A stretch of 32,832 bases of DNA from Pseudomonadota bacterium (GTDB lineage: Bacteria > Pseudomonadota > Gammaproteobacteria > Competibacterales > Competibacteraceae): the NCBI GenBank assembly GCA_030917925.1, contig JAUPTV010000272.1:1-32832 (forward strand). The letters are read 5' to 3'. Both the position numbers and the translations under genes were made by a program. How positions within the stretch are numbered: the stretch's first letter is position 1; each line of letters starts with the position of its first letter. The notes below the pieces were generated by a model. That model worked only from the letters and a program-made list of their open reading frames with translations, made no database searches and had not been told where the DNA came from. This document shows, piece by piece, positions 1 through 7,442 of this stretch.

Positions 1-374
1 TCATCTGGACGCGCGCGTACCACGAAGAAGGTGACGATTAAAGCAAAACCCATCTGGCGCACCGATGACGGGTCGTTATCCCAAGAAAATTTACCCGAGG
101 AATCTATGGGGTAACCCGTGATGATTGTGAATACGGGATGTTGGGTAACGCTCCTTATAGTCTTTCCGGCTGATCAGCGTACCTCCCGAACCACCCCGGC
201 GCTTCGCGCCACCCCTCCTTTGCCAAGGAGGGGAATTCAGAAATTCGGCTTTCACCGGGAAAGGCGATAACCGCTACGATGACCTTCAACAACCGGCGGG
301 CGGTGGATGAGCCGTAACCTTGGTCAACCTTGAGAGTAACCTGCTGAAGGCGGCGGTCTCTCGCGGAAAATCTG
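1..374. other. No supported gene; debris upstream of racemase remnant
   Basis: I see no convincing gene in this stretch. The first 114 bases are open on the plus strand up to a TAA at 112-114 and could be the last 37 codons of a gene cut by the window edge, but the peptide resembles nothing I recognise and the minus strand is also partly open there. The only clear structure is the double hairpin at 198-233, listed separately. The region ends at the truncated racemase start (375). Confidence 0.4.
198..233. repeat. Double-hairpin intergenic repeat
   Basis: Two adjacent perfect hairpins are visible: GGCGC-TTC-GCGCC at 198-210 and CCCCTCCTT-TGCC-AAGGAGGGG at 212-233. No T-tract follows, so this is not a standard intrinsic terminator. 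Its C-rich and G-rich arms resemble the other intergenic hairpins in this window (8925-8936, 10724-10747, 20346-20362, 20878-20903), which suggests a dispersed REP/MITE-like family. The family assignment is inference. Confidence 0.6.
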
Positions 375-542
375 ATGAAAACCCTGGGCCTGATCGGCGG
401 CATGAGTTGGGAATCGACCGCCCTCTATTACCAGATCATCAACGAAACGGTCCGGGACCGTCTCGGTGGACTGCATTCGGCCCGCCTGCTGCTGTACAGC
501 GTTGATTTTCACGACATCGAGCGCCAACCGGGTTGCCGGTGA
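375..542 (+). pseudogene. Truncated aspartate/glutamate racemase, N-terminal remnant
   Basis: The 55-codon frame starts MKTLGLIGGMSWEST and continues with the YYQIIN and SVDF segments typical of the first 50 residues of aspartate/glutamate racemase family proteins (YgeA/RacX-like, usually about 230 residues). After the DIERQ segment at about 528 the similarity stops, and the frame ends at a TGA at 540-542. The two catalytic cysteines of the family lie beyond the break, so this remnant cannot be an active racemase. It is a decayed gene whose 3' part has been replaced by unrelated DNA, including the leuS fragment just downstream. Confidence 0.75.
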
Positions 543-559
543 TTTGCCGACTCACCACA

Positions 560-631
560 AAGGCCGAAGGCGTCCCAGCCCATCGGTTGCAGCACATTTT
601 TCCCGAGCATCCGCTGATAGCGGGCGATGAC
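560..631 (-). pseudogene. 24-codon fragment of leucyl-tRNA synthetase
   Basis: Read on the minus strand, 631 to 560 encodes [12 protein letters not shown] followed by [12 protein letters not shown], which matches the conserved class I synthetase segment of bacterial LeuS just after its HIGH-type motif. Similarity starts and ends abruptly: neither the preceding HMGHVRNYTIGD segment nor the following PAENAAI segment is present. It is therefore a gene shard, not a functional gene, and lies antisense to the racemase remnant. The rest of 543-912 holds no gene I can support. Confidence 0.7.
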
Positions 632-912
632 ACTCATACATCCGTTCGGGATCGAACCCGGCCCGGTGGAAATGTTTCTGGGCGAGCGATCTCGGCAAAA
701 GAGCGACCATGGTACGCCGGATAAGCCTTCCAAAAGCTGGTATCCCCGCGAAACCTGCGAAAGGACGGCAGGCCGGAAGGCGATGCCGATCTACGGTGTG
801 GATTATGGCGCTTGACGCGCCTTCCCGATTTCTTGCGCTATACTTACAAAGGAAATGGGACACCATAGCCAAGAATAGGAGATTTTTGAAAGTTACCAGG
901 AATAACAAGTTC

Positions 913-1110
913 ATGAATTTACCCTCAGAAGACCAGAAAATCCTTGAAGAACTCTGCCAGCAGTACGGTGTCAGCGCCCCCAAAGTGCTGCAACTATTGA
1001 AAACAGAGCAGGAGTACCAATTCAAGGATCGCCGCACTGGCATCTATCCGGCGCTGCGGGACGTTCTCAACGCTCGCTATCCTCAATCCAACCCTGATTC
1101 AGAGAGTTAA
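913..1110 (+). CDS. Small protein associated with Dnd-type DNA modification operon
   Basis: This 65-residue soluble protein (MNLPSEDQKILEELCQQYG...) has no cysteine pair, signal peptide or membrane segment apart from a single Cys in the ELCQQYG helix. It resembles the short proteins annotated as DNA-modification-system-associated that sit inside dnd clusters; this is from memory of the family pattern. ATG 913 was chosen because AGGAA lies 10 bases upstream. A longer frame reaches back to 709 and includes a TTG at 886 behind AGGAG, but those extra residues look non-coding. The stop is 3 bases before the next ATG, so it is the first gene of a tight four-gene operon ending at 5328. Its biochemical role is unknown to me. 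Confidence 0.7.
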   Translation: MNLPSEDQKILEELCQQYGVSAPKVLQLLKTEQEYQFKDRRTGIYPALRDVLNARYPQSNPDSES

Positions 1111-1113
1111 CCC

Positions 1114-1779
1114 ATGGACGAACAGGAACTGATCCAGAATCCCGAAGCCCTGCTGGCGCTGGTTCAACAGGCGGTACAGCATCTGATCGAACAACGCCCG
1201 GATACGGCAGCACAGGAAGCGCAATTGCGGGCGGTCGCCAAAGCCATCACGGAGTTGGAGAAACTGAATGTACCGATTCCCAACAGCCTGCGACAAACGA
1301 AAATGACATTAATAGCCGAAATTGGCCAACAGGATCAGTTTGTTGAGCAGATTAAGATACTCGGTGAAGGTCTGACTGATGTGCTGGAAATCATAGAAAC
1401 CTGCCTCGGTCATCCCCCAAATGAGGACAAAAATGACAAGGCTTCAACAAAACCGATTCGCCGTCGTAGAAGTAATGGTTTAAGAACACCCCATGCAATA
1501 CTCAAGGACTACGTTTTTGCTGCGCTCACTGATTTAGGAGGTTCCGCAAAATCTTCTGAAGTGCTTGACCGTGTTGAAGAGTCATTTAAAGACAAGTTGC
1601 TTCCTGGAGATATAGACCCACATAAGTCTTATGCAGCTATTTGGCGATACAACGCTCATTGGGCGTATCAAAAATTGATCCATGAAGGCATCGCTAATCG
1701 CAGCCCTCGACGTGGCTATTGGGAACTGAACCCAGACTATGATTCTGATAATAAAAAACAAGCCTACTCAAGCATATAA
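1114..1779 (+). CDS. Winged-helix protein (Mrr N-terminal-like) in the Dnd-type operon
   Basis: The product has 221 residues. Residues 1-105 form a Gln/Glu-rich helical region; residues 106-125 are a basic linker with RRRR; residues 125-210 match the winged-helix pattern found at the N-terminus of Mrr-type restriction proteins (YVFAAL, GGSAKSSEVLDRVEE, WAYQKLIHEGI, SPRRGYWEL). It probably binds DNA. No nuclease motif is visible, so it is more likely a specificity or regulatory subunit than an enzyme. It begins 3 bases after the small protein and ends 15 bases before dndD. The first half has the GC-rich codon use of its neighbours, but from about 1430 the DNA becomes AT-rich, suggesting that the C-terminal domain came from another source. 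Confidence 0.7.
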   Translation: MDEQELIQNPEALLALVQQAVQHLIEQRPDTAAQEAQLRAVAKAITELEKLNVPIPNSLRQTKMTLIAEIGQQDQFVEQIKILGEGLTDVLEIIETCLGHPPNEDKNDKASTKPIRRRRSNGLRTPHAILKDYVFAALTDLGGSAKSSEVLDRVEESFKDKLLPGDIDPHKSYAAIWRYNAHWAYQKLIHEGIANRSPRRGYWELNPDYDSDNKKQAYSSI

Positions 1780-1794
1780 CTCCAAGAATCCCCT

Positions 1795-3789
1795 ATGAAA
1801 TTCAAGCGCCTGACCATTGAAGGCTACAAATCCTTCCGCCATTTAACTGAAATTACCTTCCCCACCAGCCAAGACCGCAAAACCATCTTCCTCATTGGCG
1901 GCATGAATGGCGCGGGCAAAACTTCATTCATGGAAGCCATCAACCTGTGTCTGTATGGCGCGAAGCCTGATCTGATTTTCAACGCCATCAACCGCCAGGA
2001 AAAAGCTGACGGGAACTACAGCGTCGCCTTTGAACTGACTCTGGACAATGACGATGGCGCTGAAATCATCGTCAAACGCTCCTGGTCTGCCGGTACAACA
2101 CCCAATCATCCCAAACCCAAAGACCTCGAAGAACGCCTCGTAGTTATCCGCAACGGCAAGCGGGTCTCCGTCCAGAATAAGCAAATGTGGCAGGACTTTA
2201 TCCGCGCCCTGATCCCGCCCGGCATCACTCCATTCTTCTTTTTCGACGGTGAAAAAATCCAGGAAATCGCCGCTGACGACCATTCCGAAGTGCGCCTGCA
2301 AGCCTCCCTGGAAGCGGCGTTGGGCATCGAATTTATCAAACGCCTGGCCGATGACCTCGCCTATATCAAAAATCAGGAACGTCAGAGCTATGTCGAAATT
2401 TCCGACGCTGATCTCGAATTCAAACAGAGCGAACTGAAAAAGGAACGGAGCAAACTGGAGCGCCGCAAGAAAGAACGTCTGGAAGCGCAGGAAGACCTCG
2501 ACGCCTTCCGCCAGCAACATGAAGACGCCAAACAACGCTTTCAGGCCACCTTCCACACCGAACCGGAAGCCCGCGAAACTCTGCGGGAAAACGAGAAAAA
2601 GCGCATTCACGCCTCCACCCGCCTCGGCCAGGTCGATAACGAAATCAAGACCCTCTGCGAAAAAGCCCTGCCGCTGGCCGTCGCTGGGAAACTGTTCAAC
2701 AGCCTGAAACGGAGGATTGAAGCCGAACGCGGCTCCATCCAGCAGGACGTCATCCGCGACAATGCCGCCGCCCTGACCCAAACATTGATTCAGGCCGTAC
2801 AAGAGCCGGAACCGCTCTACCACCCGCCCCTGAATCCCGAACAGCGGGCCGAACTTGAACAACGCATTTTCAACCTGCTGAGTCAGGGCCTGAACGCCCA
2901 GGAAATCCCCACCGTTCTCAACCTGTCCGAACGGGACGCCGCCCGAATTTTGCACCGCATTGAAGAAATCGAAACCAGCGACCTCTTTCGTCTCACCGCC
3001 CTGCTCGATGAAAAACCCAGACTGGACGCCGAAATTCAACAACTGGACTATGCCTTGCAACCCAGCGCCAGCAGCTCCAGTGAACGCGAACTGTTTGACC
3101 AACTACAAACCGACATGGAAGGTTGCTCCACTCAGATCGGGCGTAAATCCGAACAAATCCGGGTCTTCAACGACGACCTGCTGACCCTGGAAAAACGCAC
3201 CCGCGACCTCGAAGCGGAAATCTCCCGGCTCTACGAACGCCATCAAGGCTCGCGGGAAAAAGCCGAGTTCATCGCCGAATGTGACGCCATTACCACTCTG
3301 CTGGGCCAGTTCACCCTCCGCCTGCGGGAAAACAAGGTGCATCTGTTGCAGGAAAAAACCTTCGAGATGTACCGTCAACTCTCCAGCAAGAGCGACCTGA
3401 TCAAGGATCTGCTGATCGACCCGAAAACCTACGAAGTTTCATTGCATGACCGGCACGGTTCCGCCATTCGCAAATCCGGCCTGTCCGCCGGCGAAAAGGA
3501 AATTTTTGCCATCGCCCTGCTGTGGGGACTGGCGCAAACCAGCCAGTTGCGGCTACCGATCATCATCGACACCCCACTCTCCCGCCTCGACAGCAGTCAT
3601 CGCCAACACATTGTCCACGACTATTTCCCGAACGCTGGCGACCAAGTGGTCATCCTCTCCACCGACACCGAAGTCGATGAAACCTACTACACGCAACTCA
3701 CGCCCTATCTGTCCGGGGCGGGCCGCCTGCACTTTGACCCGCGCCAGGAACTGACCACGTTCCAGCCCGGCTACTTCTGGGAGCGTTGA
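1795..3789 (+). CDS. dndD: DNA sulfur modification protein DndD (SMC/Rad50-like ATPase)
   Basis: DndD is an ATPase of the DNA phosphorothioation complex that acts with DndC and DndE, probably to open or scan DNA. This 664-residue protein has the usual DndD length. Visible motifs are Walker A GGMNGAGKT (residues 35-43), the DndD-typical FFFFDGEKI segment (about 147-155), long Glu/Lys/Arg-rich coiled coils in the middle, the ABC signature LSAGEKE (about 563-569), and Walker B with D-loop in IIIDTPLSRLD (about 588-598). It starts 15 bases after the winged-helix gene and ends 3 bases before the DndE-ATPase gene. Oddity: no dndC or dndB lies upstream, where they would be expected. A generic Rad50-like ATPase is the alternative, but the FFFDGEKI motif and the neighbouring DndE domain argue for DndD. 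Confidence 0.88.
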   Translation: MKFKRLTIEGYKSFRHLTEITFPTSQDRKTIFLIGGMNGAGKTSFMEAINLCLYGAKPDLIFNAINRQEKADGNYSVAFELTLDNDDGAEIIVKRSWSAGTTPNHPKPKDLEERLVVIRNGKRVSVQNKQMWQDFIRALIPPGITPFFFFDGEKIQEIAADDHSEVRLQASLEAALGIEFIKRLADDLAYIKNQERQSYVEISDADLEFKQSELKKERSKLERRKKERLEAQEDLDAFRQQHEDAKQRFQATFHTEPEARETLRENEKKRIHASTRLGQVDNEIKTLCEKALPLAVAGKLFNSLKRRIEAERGSIQQDVIRDNAAALTQTLIQAVQEPEPLYHPPLNPEQRAELEQRIFNLLSQGLNAQEIPTVLNLSERDAARILHRIEEIETSDLFRLTALLDEKPRLDAEIQQLDYALQPSASSSSERELFDQLQTDMEGCSTQIGRKSEQIRVFNDDLLTLEKRTRDLEAEISRLYERHQGSREKAEFIAECDAITTLLGQFTLRLRENKVHLLQEKTFEMYRQLSSKSDLIKDLLIDPKTYEVSLHDRHGSAIRKSGLSAGEKEIFAIALLWGLAQTSQLRLPIIIDTPLSRLDSSHRQHIVHDYFPNAGDQVVILSTDTEVDETYYTQLTPYLSGAGRLHFDPRQELTTFQPGYFWER

Positions 3790-3792
3790 ACC

Positions 3793-5328
3793 ATGGCCGA
3801 CCGTCTCCATCCTTCAATGGCCGCTGATGAATTACTCAGCACCCTCCGGCGGGAAACCCGCATCGACAAAGCGGTGCTGGCGCGACTGGCCTGCTGCTTA
3901 TCGCTGACGCTGGATGGCCGAGAAGTCCCGCCCAGCCTGAATTTCAGCGGTGGTGAAATTCGCCGGTCGAGCCTGATGGGTATAGGTACGGATGCGCTAC
4001 TCATGCAAACCCTGATCGCCCACGTCTACGAACGCGCTGACATCACCGACGACGAGTTCTATTCCAACCGCTCCATCATCAAAAACCACATCGACCGGGG
4101 CTGCGCCCACCTCGAACAGTGGTTCAACGACGGTGAACGCGACGCCAGCCGACTGATCCAGCGCCTGCTGGAAGTCGTCGAATTCGAGGGCCAGCGTGAA
4201 ACCATGGGTTACGGCCTGGACCTGCTGATTGGTCGGACCTTGCTGGATCAGCGCCCGGTCATCGCCGAACTCAACCACACCGCCAAACACGCCAACTCCC
4301 ATCTGGCGATCATGGGCAAGCCGGGCGTCGGCAAAACGCAATTTCTGCTGAAACTGCTGACCGATATCCGCCTGCAATCCAACTTACAAACCCACTTCAT
4401 CTACTTCGATTACAAGGGCGATGTTGCCAGTCAAACCCGGTTTCTCGAACTCACCAAAGCGCAGTCCTACCGACTGTTGCAAAGCGGCCAGAACCTGCCG
4501 ATCAACCCGTTCATCCTGCCGACTTACGACGAGCAGACCATCAACATCTCCGCCCGCGAGAAAGCCGAAAGCTTCACCTCCATCAACGCCAAGCTTGGCG
4601 TAGTGCAGAAAGGCGCTTTGACGGAAGCTATTCGCGCCGGTTACGCCCAACGCACCGGAACCGCCACGCCCTACCCGGATTTCCAGGACATTCTCAGCAT
4701 CGCCACGCAGATGTACGAAGATCAGGGCCGCAACGCCGACAGCCTGATCGAGATTCTGCGCGACTTGGCCACCTTCAACCTGTTCTGGAAACACGGCGAC
4801 ACGACACCCCCGCTGGAACGCCTGACCAACCGCACCCTGCTGATCGACGTTCACGCCATGCCGGTTCTCAAGGAATTGGCCGCATATCTGGTCATCGAGC
4901 GGCTGTACAAGGAAATGGCGCTGTTACCCGACAGTCCTGTGGAAGACGACCGGAGGACAATCCGCACGATTCTGGTCATCGACGAAGCCCACAACTATCT
5001 GAATCAGCGCAATCTCTTTCTCCAGCGCATCATCCGCGAAGGCCGCTCCAAAGGCATCGTCGTGTTCTTCGCCTCGCAATCGCCCAATGACTACCAGCAA
5101 AAGTTCTTCAACTTTCAGGAACTACTGGAATTTACCTACCTGTTCCAATGCGACGGCGTATCCGCCAGCGCCTTGCAGGACATTCTCGGGTGCAGCAGCA
5201 AGACCGCCAAGGATTTACAAGTGGAAGTCGCCCGACTGGAACCCGGACAGGTTATTAGCCGCAGTCCGAATCCCACCGAAGACTTTATGAAATTCACGGC
5301 AGAAGCGTTTTACCGAAGCTACGGCTGA
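3793..5328 (+). CDS. DndE domain fused to HerA/FtsK-like ATPase (DndEi type)
   Basis: The 511-residue protein combines two parts. Residues 10-115 match the small DndE protein (RIDKAVLARLACCLSLTLDG, then the GTDALLMQTLIAHVYE helix). Residues 140-511 form a HerA/FtsK-like ATPase with Walker A GKPGVGKT (175-182), Walker B ILVIDEAHNY (about 392-401) and the FFASQSPND segment. Ordinary DndE is only about 110-130 residues and has no ATPase. Fused forms with ATP-dependent helicase activity have been described as DndEi. Its likely role is DNA unwinding during phosphorothioate modification together with DndD. It ends the operon. About 158 bases without a gene separate it from the next gene, and I see no clear intrinsic terminator there. 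Confidence 0.82.
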   Translation: MADRLHPSMAADELLSTLRRETRIDKAVLARLACCLSLTLDGREVPPSLNFSGGEIRRSSLMGIGTDALLMQTLIAHVYERADITDDEFYSNRSIIKNHIDRGCAHLEQWFNDGERDASRLIQRLLEVVEFEGQRETMGYGLDLLIGRTLLDQRPVIAELNHTAKHANSHLAIMGKPGVGKTQFLLKLLTDIRLQSNLQTHFIYFDYKGDVASQTRFLELTKAQSYRLLQSGQNLPINPFILPTYDEQTINISAREKAESFTSINAKLGVVQKGALTEAIRAGYAQRTGTATPYPDFQDILSIATQMYEDQGRNADSLIEILRDLATFNLFWKHGDTTPPLERLTNRTLLIDVHAMPVLKELAAYLVIERLYKEMALLPDSPVEDDRRTIRTILVIDEAHNYLNQRNLFLQRIIREGRSKGIVVFFASQSPNDYQQKFFNFQELLEFTYLFQCDGVSASALQDILGCSSKTAKDLQVEVARLEPGQVISRSPNPTEDFMKFTAEAFYRSYG

Positions 5329-5486
5329 CTGCAAGCTTGGCAAAAATCGGCCTACCGCCCTACCAAAGGACTTGACCACGATCACCCCGGCTGAACATTT
5401 TCTCGACTACAATTTGTCCAGGGAAATGAACAGCAGAAATCCAGCGCAATCCTGCACACACTGGAAAGCGGAAACAGGTGATCACC

Positions 5487-7442
5487 ATGCGGCGCGTCAT
5501 GCGCGACCTGAAGATTCGTAGCAAACTCATGGCAGTGGTGCTGCCGCTCGTCTTGCTGCCCGTACTCAGCATCGGCGTCATTGTGGGCTACCTGTCGAAA
5601 CAGCAAGCTTATCAGGGCATTGCCCAAGCCATCAGCGCCGATCTCGACCATATCACCGGATTTACCCTGGATTTGCTGAACGCCCATCACCAGCAGTTTG
5701 GCCTGTACCAGGCCGACAAACGCCGCATGGTCTACAAGGATTTGGCGACCCTGGTTCAGTTTGCCCACAATCTGGTCACAGTCCAGCAGGAACAAGTCGC
5801 CAGCGGGCAACGCACCCTGGCCGCTGCCCAGCAGGAAGCCCGCAACGCCTTCAAAAACGTCAGCGTGGGCAAAACCGGCTATCTCTACGCCTTCACCACA
5901 AAAGGCGACTTGGCCATCCATATTGCCCAGGAAGGCGAAAACATCCTGAACGCCCAGGATGAACAGGGTCGTCTCTTCATCCGCGAGATGATCGACAAGG
6001 CGCTTGCCGCACCGACTGATGAAATCCTTTATATCGTCTACCCTTGGCGCAATGCGCTGCTGGGCGAAACCCGCCCCCGCAACAAAGTCGCTGCTTATCA
6101 GTACTTTCCGGCCTGGGACTGGATCATCGGTGCCGGCGGTTATCTGGAGGAAACCTACGAAGACGTCGCGTTTGAACAACAGGCTCTTGAGGAACTCAAG
6201 CGGAAGATTCTCAGTAAGCCGGTGGGCGCGACCGGCTACATTTACGCCATGACCCGCCAGGGCGAACTGACCCTCCATCCCTTTGAAGAAGGGCAAAATA
6301 TCCTTGAGCGACGCGATCAGAACGGCTATGCCTTTATCCGCGAGATGTGCGAGCGTCAAAACGGCTGGATTCGCTATCTCTGGCAAAATCCAACGGATGC
6401 CGCGCCCCGGATGAAAATCGCCCGCTATGCCTACTTCGCGCCCTGGGACTGGATCATCGCGGTTGGTTCCTATGAAGACGAGTTCTACGCCGCCGCCAAC
6501 GCCATTGAACGCCGCCTCTTGCTCAGTGTTGGCCTGCTGACCTTCCTGATCGGACTGGTCGCGGTGATCCTGGTATTTTTTGCCGCGCAGCGCCTGACCG
6601 ACCCCATCCAGCGCCTGATCGATGGCGTCCGCGAAGTGAAACAGGGGCGACTGGATACCCGGCTCACTATCACGACTAATGACGAGTTAGGCGAACTGGC
6701 AGCCAATTTTAACCAGATGGCGGAAACCCTGCGCCGGAACAAGGAACTGGAAGCCCATCTGGCTCAACAAAACAAAATGGCGGCGCTCGGCGTCCTGTCC
6801 TCCGGGGTCGCCCATGAGATCAATAACCCGCTCGGCGTCATCCTGGGCTACGCTGCTCACCTGGAACACAAAATGGACCCCGACGATCCCCATTTCAAAT
6901 ACATTCAGGAAATCCGGCAGGAAAGCAAACGCTGCAAGACCATTGTCCAGGATCTGCTGAGTTACGCCCGGGTGCCCAGGCCCACGCTCGAAGACACCGA
7001 TCTGAACGCGCTGCTGACCCAGATTATCGACTTCGCCACCCACCACACTGACCTGGACGCCGTTAATATTTCCACCGCCTTCGACCCCCAACTCCCCCGC
7101 GTGCCGCTGGATGGCGACCAAATTCGCCAAGTCGCTATGAATCTGATGCTCAACGCCGGCGGTGCCATGCCCGAAGGCGGTCGCCTGGACATCGGCACCG
7201 CCCTGGGCGAAGACGCCTGCGTCCAGATCACCTTCCAGGATTCGGGTTCCGGCATTCCCCCGGAACATCTGGAAAAAATCTTTGAACCGTTCTTCACCAC
7301 CAAGGCGCGTGGCACCGGCCTCGGTCTGGCTATTACCAAAACCATTATCGAACGCCACGGCGGACGCATCACCGTCGCCAGCGAAGTCGGCCAGGGTACG
7401 CGCATCACCATCAGCCTGCCTCAGCATCAGGAGTTCGCCTGA
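5487..7442 (+). CDS. Membrane sensor histidine kinase with tandem Cache domains (NtrB/DctB-like)
   Basis: This 651-residue kinase probably senses a small organic ligand outside the membrane and phosphorylates the activator encoded next. In order: TM1 (about 13-36), periplasmic region to about 340, TM2 (about 345-368), HAMP, a dimerisation/phosphoacceptor domain with His443 in GVAHEINNP, and a HATPase domain with the GSGIPPEH and GTGLGLAI boxes. The periplasmic part holds two similar Cache repeats, each with TGY-Y, an EGxNIL segment and a WDWIIxxGxY end. ATG 5487 is preferred because AGGTGATC just upstream matches the 16S rRNA tail with good spacing; GTG 5478 and ATG 5499 are alternatives. Its stop overlaps the next start (TGATG), so the two genes are translationally coupled. 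Confidence 0.88.
   Translation: MRRVMRDLKIRSKLMAVVLPLVLLPVLSIGVIVGYLSKQQAYQGIAQAISADLDHITGFTLDLLNAHHQQFGLYQADKRRMVYKDLATLVQFAHNLVTVQQEQVASGQRTLAAAQQEARNAFKNVSVGKTGYLYAFTTKGDLAIHIAQEGENILNAQDEQGRLFIREMIDKALAAPTDEILYIVYPWRNALLGETRPRNKVAAYQYFPAWDWIIGAGGYLEETYEDVAFEQQALEELKRKILSKPVGATGYIYAMTRQGELTLHPFEEGQNILERRDQNGYAFIREMCERQNGWIRYLWQNPTDAAPRMKIARYAYFAPWDWIIAVGSYEDEFYAAANAIERRLLLSVGLLTFLIGLVAVILVFFAAQRLTDPIQRLIDGVREVKQGRLDTRLTITTNDELGELAANFNQMAETLRRNKELEAHLAQQNKMAALGVLSSGVAHEINNPLGVILGYAAHLEHKMDPDDPHFKYIQEIRQESKRCKTIVQDLLSYARVPRPTLEDTDLNALLTQIIDFATHHTDLDAVNISTAFDPQLPRVPLDGDQIRQVAMNLMLNAGGAMPEGGRLDIGTALGEDACVQITFQDSGSGIPPEHLEKIFEPFFTTKARGTGLGLAITKTIIERHGGRITVASEVGQGTRITISLPQHQEFA

Noticed and set aside
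1-114. Possible 3' end of a gene entering from the left
   Set aside because: The peptide is unrecognisable and other frames are equally open; too short to support.
643-662. Minus-strand sequence resembling a tRNA T-arm (GGGTTCGATCCC)
   Set aside because: The stem is imperfect, and no acceptor, D or anticodon arms can be drawn around it. It is probably chance, or at most a tiny tRNA remnant.
552-1043. Long minus-strand open frame (163 codons)
   Set aside because: It runs antisense through the small Dnd-associated gene and the leuS shard in a different frame, with no recognisable domain.
1924-3102. 392-codon antisense frame inside dndD
   Set aside because: The Phe/Gly/Gln-rich product is typical of a mirror frame of a GC-rich gene; dndD motifs are clear on the other strand.
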